From Collybia mongolica (lineage: Eukaryota; Basidiomycota; Agaricomycetes; Agaricales; Clitocybaceae), in the NCBI GenBank assembly GCA_013420905.1, contig JAAXNY010000016.1:558001-622000 (forward strand): 64,000 nucleotides of DNA, in the 5' to 3' direction. The translations under genes were made by a program, and so were the position numbers. Position 1 is the stretch's first letter; each line of letters starts with the position of its first letter. The notes beneath the pieces were generated by a model, which made no database searches, had not been told where the DNA came from, and saw only the letters and a program-made list of their open reading frames with translations. Positions 61,000-64,000 of the stretch are shown one piece after another.

Positions 61000-63463
61000 A
61001 TGCCTGCAACACGCACCACCAAAACGAAAGCTATCGCTACTCCATCGGATGCGAAAACAACTGAACCTGTCAAAAAACCTCATCAGCGTAGAGCTGGGAA
61101 TGCCGTCAACAGTAGCATACCTGCAGATACACCGGAGCCTGCCATCAATACAGCTCCTACAGGGGGGCAAAAGAGTCGCAAGAAGGCTACTGCCCCCACC
61201 AGCGACACTGATGTTGCCATGGAAGAATCGCAACCTGAAGCGGGCAAGCGAAAGCGCCAGCTCACAAGTGACACACAGGAGGAAGCGGATAACCTACCTC
61301 CGAAACAACCCAAGGGAACCCCCGCTAATGCTGATGGAGTAAAACGCAGGTGCAGACGCCCATGCAAAGAGGTCCAGCTACCTCCAGCTTGATCTCCGCT
61401 CCCTGATTGTGTAGGTCGAAACACCCACCCCACCACTCCCAAAGGCACTCGCAGATCCTCAGAGCAAGTTGCTGCTGATAATGCGGCAAAGAAGGCAGCG
61501 GAAAAGAAGCTGCTTGAGGAGCAGATTCGCTTGGGTGAGATGGCAAAGTTGCAATTTGCTCAGATGCAAGTTGACGATGAGCATGCTGACGTCGAAATGC
61601 GGAGGAGGAACCCAACACAACTGTCAGCAGTGAAGCATACAAATCAACCTGTCAGTATGCAGGTTGAGAGTACTGATGGGGAGGAGTTCGACTTTGCTAA
61701 GGTGGGGGACACGTCGTTGTCAGAATCTGAGGTCGTTGTCCAACCTGTGCACAAGAGAAAGGTCAGTTTCAACCGAGGCACATAATTTGAAGACTAACCA
61801 AAGCTTAACATTCGTCTGGACAGGCAGCTGAGAAGGCAGCAAAGGCAGCGACCTGGAAGGATATCGAGAAGATGACAGACCAGATATGCCATGGAGACGG
61901 AAATGTGAACAAGTCAACAGTAACCATGACTGGAGTCACTGGACGGTGAGTTTGTGATCACATGGTATTGCTTAGCTTATTCCGTCCTTACCGGATTCCC
62001 TATTAAGCATGTTTACTCATTTCGACTTGGCACCGAGAAAGTATGCAAACGCTGGTCTACAAGAGCCCATGAAAGTTAAGAAAACAGTCAAAGTGCCCGA
62101 AGACGTCGATCTGTTCGAGAATGGCGGCCTCAATGATGAGGATGCTGATGCCGCCCGTCCTGCCTTCGAGCCCCAACCATTCACTCAGTTTACCCCCAAG
62201 GACCGCAAGCGTGTTGGCAAACACCATGAACGGGATCCTCGATGCTGGAATAATGTATGTGGTAATGCCATCTGTTCTATCTTCACACTCAACTCACTGG
62301 TTGCTGCAGTTGGCAAGGATCGTTGACAACGACTCTGATGTTGAGGTACAGGTAGGGAATGGTGCTTCATTGATACATGGATTCTAACCTTCATCCTGAT
62401 AGGCTCCGAGAAAGATCAAGAAAGAGAAAAAGGTGTCAAAGACATCAGAGGCGTTGAAGAAACAAGGGCATACAGAGACCGATAGTGCACCTGGTGCTCT
62501 GTTTGTCAAAGATAATTGTTGGGCAAGAACGTTCGTCCCAACGATCTCTCATGCATTCTACATGACTTGTGAGCCCTTCCTTGATTGGTCTCCCGAGTCA
62601 GCGGTCTTCCTTGCAACAGTCCAACGTGTTTTCAATATGTCATTCCCAAACGTCGTCTATACAGTCTCTGCACGTGATCAAGTCGTTATGACCATATGTA
62701 CTTATTGCTTCCTTGGCTAATACTGCTTACGAAACTATATCCAGGCCTATGATCGAATTAAGACCCGGAAATCGAAGATTGCAAGCAGCATTCTCGCAGA
62801 AATTCAGAAATTCTTCGACAAGACAGCATTTCGCGGAAAGCCTGAGAAAATTTGTGAGTACATGCGCTGGGCATTGAGGCCCGATGGTCCCGCATACTAT
62901 GAGACGCCTACTCCTCAAGAATGCAGGGCTGATCGGATGCATTCAGACTATATTGTAAGTTTTATGTTGCTACATAGTGGTGCAGTATTTGACATGTTAT
63001 CACCAGCAGCCGCCCGACGGCTTCCTACTGTCCGAGTTTGTAGCTCCTACTGCAGCAAAATTTCTCAGATATGCAAAGAACTCCGTGCTGCATTCACCAC
63101 TTGACGCCAAACACCCGCCGAAAGGACTCTATATCCTCATTATGACTGCGGTATGTTTTTTTAAGATGTCTGGAGTCAATTTTCATTCCGAGTCATTTCA
63201 TGGCTATCTAGGTTGAACGAGCATTCAAGGCTCACATGAACGGTAGATTTGATCCACCCCGGAAATTCACCCATGAAGAACACTGGCAAACAATCCAAGT
63301 TTTCTATGGTCACATCGACCGTCTCAGCGAGCAACGCTGGAAGCTTGCACTGCAATGTGTAGAGAATGACAGTGACAATGAAGCCCTTCATCGGGCTGAT
63401 GCATCAATGATATCCGCATTCCATGCTGATCTGTATATACCTGAGAGCCCCCACAAGGTTTAG
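61000..63463 (+). pseudogene. DUF6532-like second gene of the Plavaka element
   Basis: The N-terminus (MPATRTTKTKAIATPSDAKT) leads into a Lys/Arg-rich region (KSRKKATAPTSDTDVAM). An in-frame TGA at 61390-61392 interrupts the frame, which then continues through the helical segment NAAKKAAEKKLLEEQIRLGE. Later exons give FLDWSPESAVFLATVQRVFN, MSFPNVVYTVSARDQVVMT, YDRIKTRKSKIASSILAEIQ, PPDGFLLSEFVAPTAAKFLR, HPPKGLYILIMTAVERAFKA and SEQRWKLALQCV, with a TAG near 63461. These blocks resemble DUF6532, which I recall as a very abundant mushroom family of unknown role. It reads divergently from the transposase and lies inside the same terminal repeats. Only the one TGA was seen, so it is recently broken, or an unrecognised intron removes the stop. 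Confidence 0.6.
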
Positions 63464-63584
63464 ATCCATACCAGCTCAAATCGACTCCCGATTACAAGTA
63501 GAAACGGCATATACCCTATCTCTCACCATTTTCAGTGTTTTTTTACTTAATTTTTATCACTGGTCAGCACGACACTATATAGTT

Positions 63585-63740
63585 CTACGAGTTTCCATAC
63601 TTTCGACAGGTTTCTGTTAGTTTCTTAGGTTTCCACAAAATGTGCTTGCAGGTTGTTTCCGGGAAACAGGACATGGGTTTCCCAGTCTCCCAATTGCCCA
63701 GTTTCATCTGGTTTTTTCGGTTTCCTGGGGTGAGAAACCG
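63585..63740. repeat. Right terminal/subterminal repeats of the Plavaka element
   Basis: About ten GTTTC/GAAAC motifs lie in 150 bp, several in inverted pairs (for example GTTTCCGGGAAAC near 63655). The part from 63640 to 63735 matches the complement of the left end at 32868-32945. Confidence 0.6.
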
Positions 63741-63771
63741 ACGGAAACTAAAATCCTTGTTTACTGATGCT

Positions 63772-64000
63772 TAAGGCTGTCCAAGTATGAATATATTATT
63801 TTTTAAACCGTATCATAATATATTCATATTGTATCAGTGCAGTTGGGCTCAATATCTATTGGTAGAGTAATTGTAATGTATTGTATGCTATTTGTACTCA
63901 TAATTAATTGTATTATAATCATATTATGAGAGAACACGAGCACCGTCAAGATAATTGACATCTGACCCAAAACCTTTCTTCAACCACTCCTTGACAACAA
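63772..64000. other. AT-rich palindromic sequence at the window edge
   Basis: AAGGCTGTCCAAG at 63772 repeats the motif at 27953. It is followed by a palindrome with arms TATGAATATATTAT (63786) and ATAATATATTCATA (ending about 63828). It may be the tip of another small transposon that runs beyond the window. Confidence 0.35.

Larger units (their letters stand above)
32868..63735 (-). mobile_element. Plavaka-type (CACTA-like) DNA transposon with nested insertions
   Basis: Both ends have imperfect inverted, GGTTTC/GAAACC-rich termini. The left end (32868-32945) and the reverse complement of the right end (about 63640-63735) share TTTC-G--GGTTT-TCAC, GGAAACCGAAAA and AGACTGGGAAACC in that order. 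Between them lie a minus-strand Plavaka transposase gene (33016-60737) and a divergent plus-strand gene (61000-63463). Removing the LTR retrotransposon, the LINE and the deleted Tc1 copy leaves an element of about 6.4 kb. Exact tips and the host target duplication were not resolved. Confidence 0.75.

Noticed and set aside
61378..61421. Intron removing the in-frame TGA of the DUF6532-like gene
   Set aside because: The best GT-AG candidate is 43 nt and its removal would shift the frame, while the unspliced frame continues correctly past the TGA.

Overview
The window is nuclear DNA of a filamentous basidiomycete, most likely an Agaricomycete. Genes are split by many 50-65 bp GT-AG introns. The protein set (Nup96, condensin Cap-G, Sec23, Ubc4, a GH16 glucanase, a DUF6593-type protein, an OPT transporter) and the Plavaka, Tad1-like and Ty3/gypsy transposons all fit that group. 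No tRNA or rRNA gene and no CRISPR array was seen.

The window has two compartments. The first 27.3 kb is ordinary gene space: a Nup96-domain nucleoporin (-), a GH16 glucanase (-), a DUF6593-like protein (-), a Ubc4/5 ubiquitin-conjugating enzyme (-), a small protein resembling the DUF1770/Atg43 family (+), condensin subunit 3 (-), two unassigned genes (-), Sec23 (+) and an OPT oligopeptide transporter (+). A roughly 940 bp stretch with no CpG (10.55-11.49 kb) is probably an old transposon relic.

From 28 kb to the end is transposon territory. 28-32.8 kb holds decayed, CpG-poor sequence: a tRNA-like SINE candidate, a non-autonomous hAT element with a perfect 8 bp target duplication, and a broken P-loop-type gene. 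32.87-63.74 kb is one Plavaka (CACTA-like) DNA transposon, originally about 6.4 kb, swollen to about 31 kb by nested insertions. Its transposase gene (-, N-terminus at 60737, C-terminus at 33016) is cut by three elements: a 14.2 kb Ty3/gypsy LTR retrotransposon (43230-57461, 4 bp duplication CCGT), a Tad1-like LINE (33488-42936, 15 bp duplication), and an internally deleted Tc1 element (58760-59572, TA duplication). The LINE is itself split by a poorly defined block, which contains a full Tc1/mariner element (38761-41368, TA duplication), which contains a probable 996 bp solo LTR (39160-40155, 4 bp duplication GCGC). That is up to five levels of nesting. The Plavaka reading frame resumes across both large insertions when one copy of each duplication is kept.

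The most unusual object is the LTR retrotransposon. It is young: I saw three LTR-LTR differences, all transitions at CpG sites. It keeps gag, protease and reverse transcriptase/RNase H/integrase in three frames. Between pol and the 3' LTR it carries two antisense, intron-containing accessory genes; one encodes a six-cysteine motif. The Plavaka element also has a second, divergent gene (DUF6532-like) beside its transposase, a layout like the TNPD/TNPA pair of plant CACTA elements.
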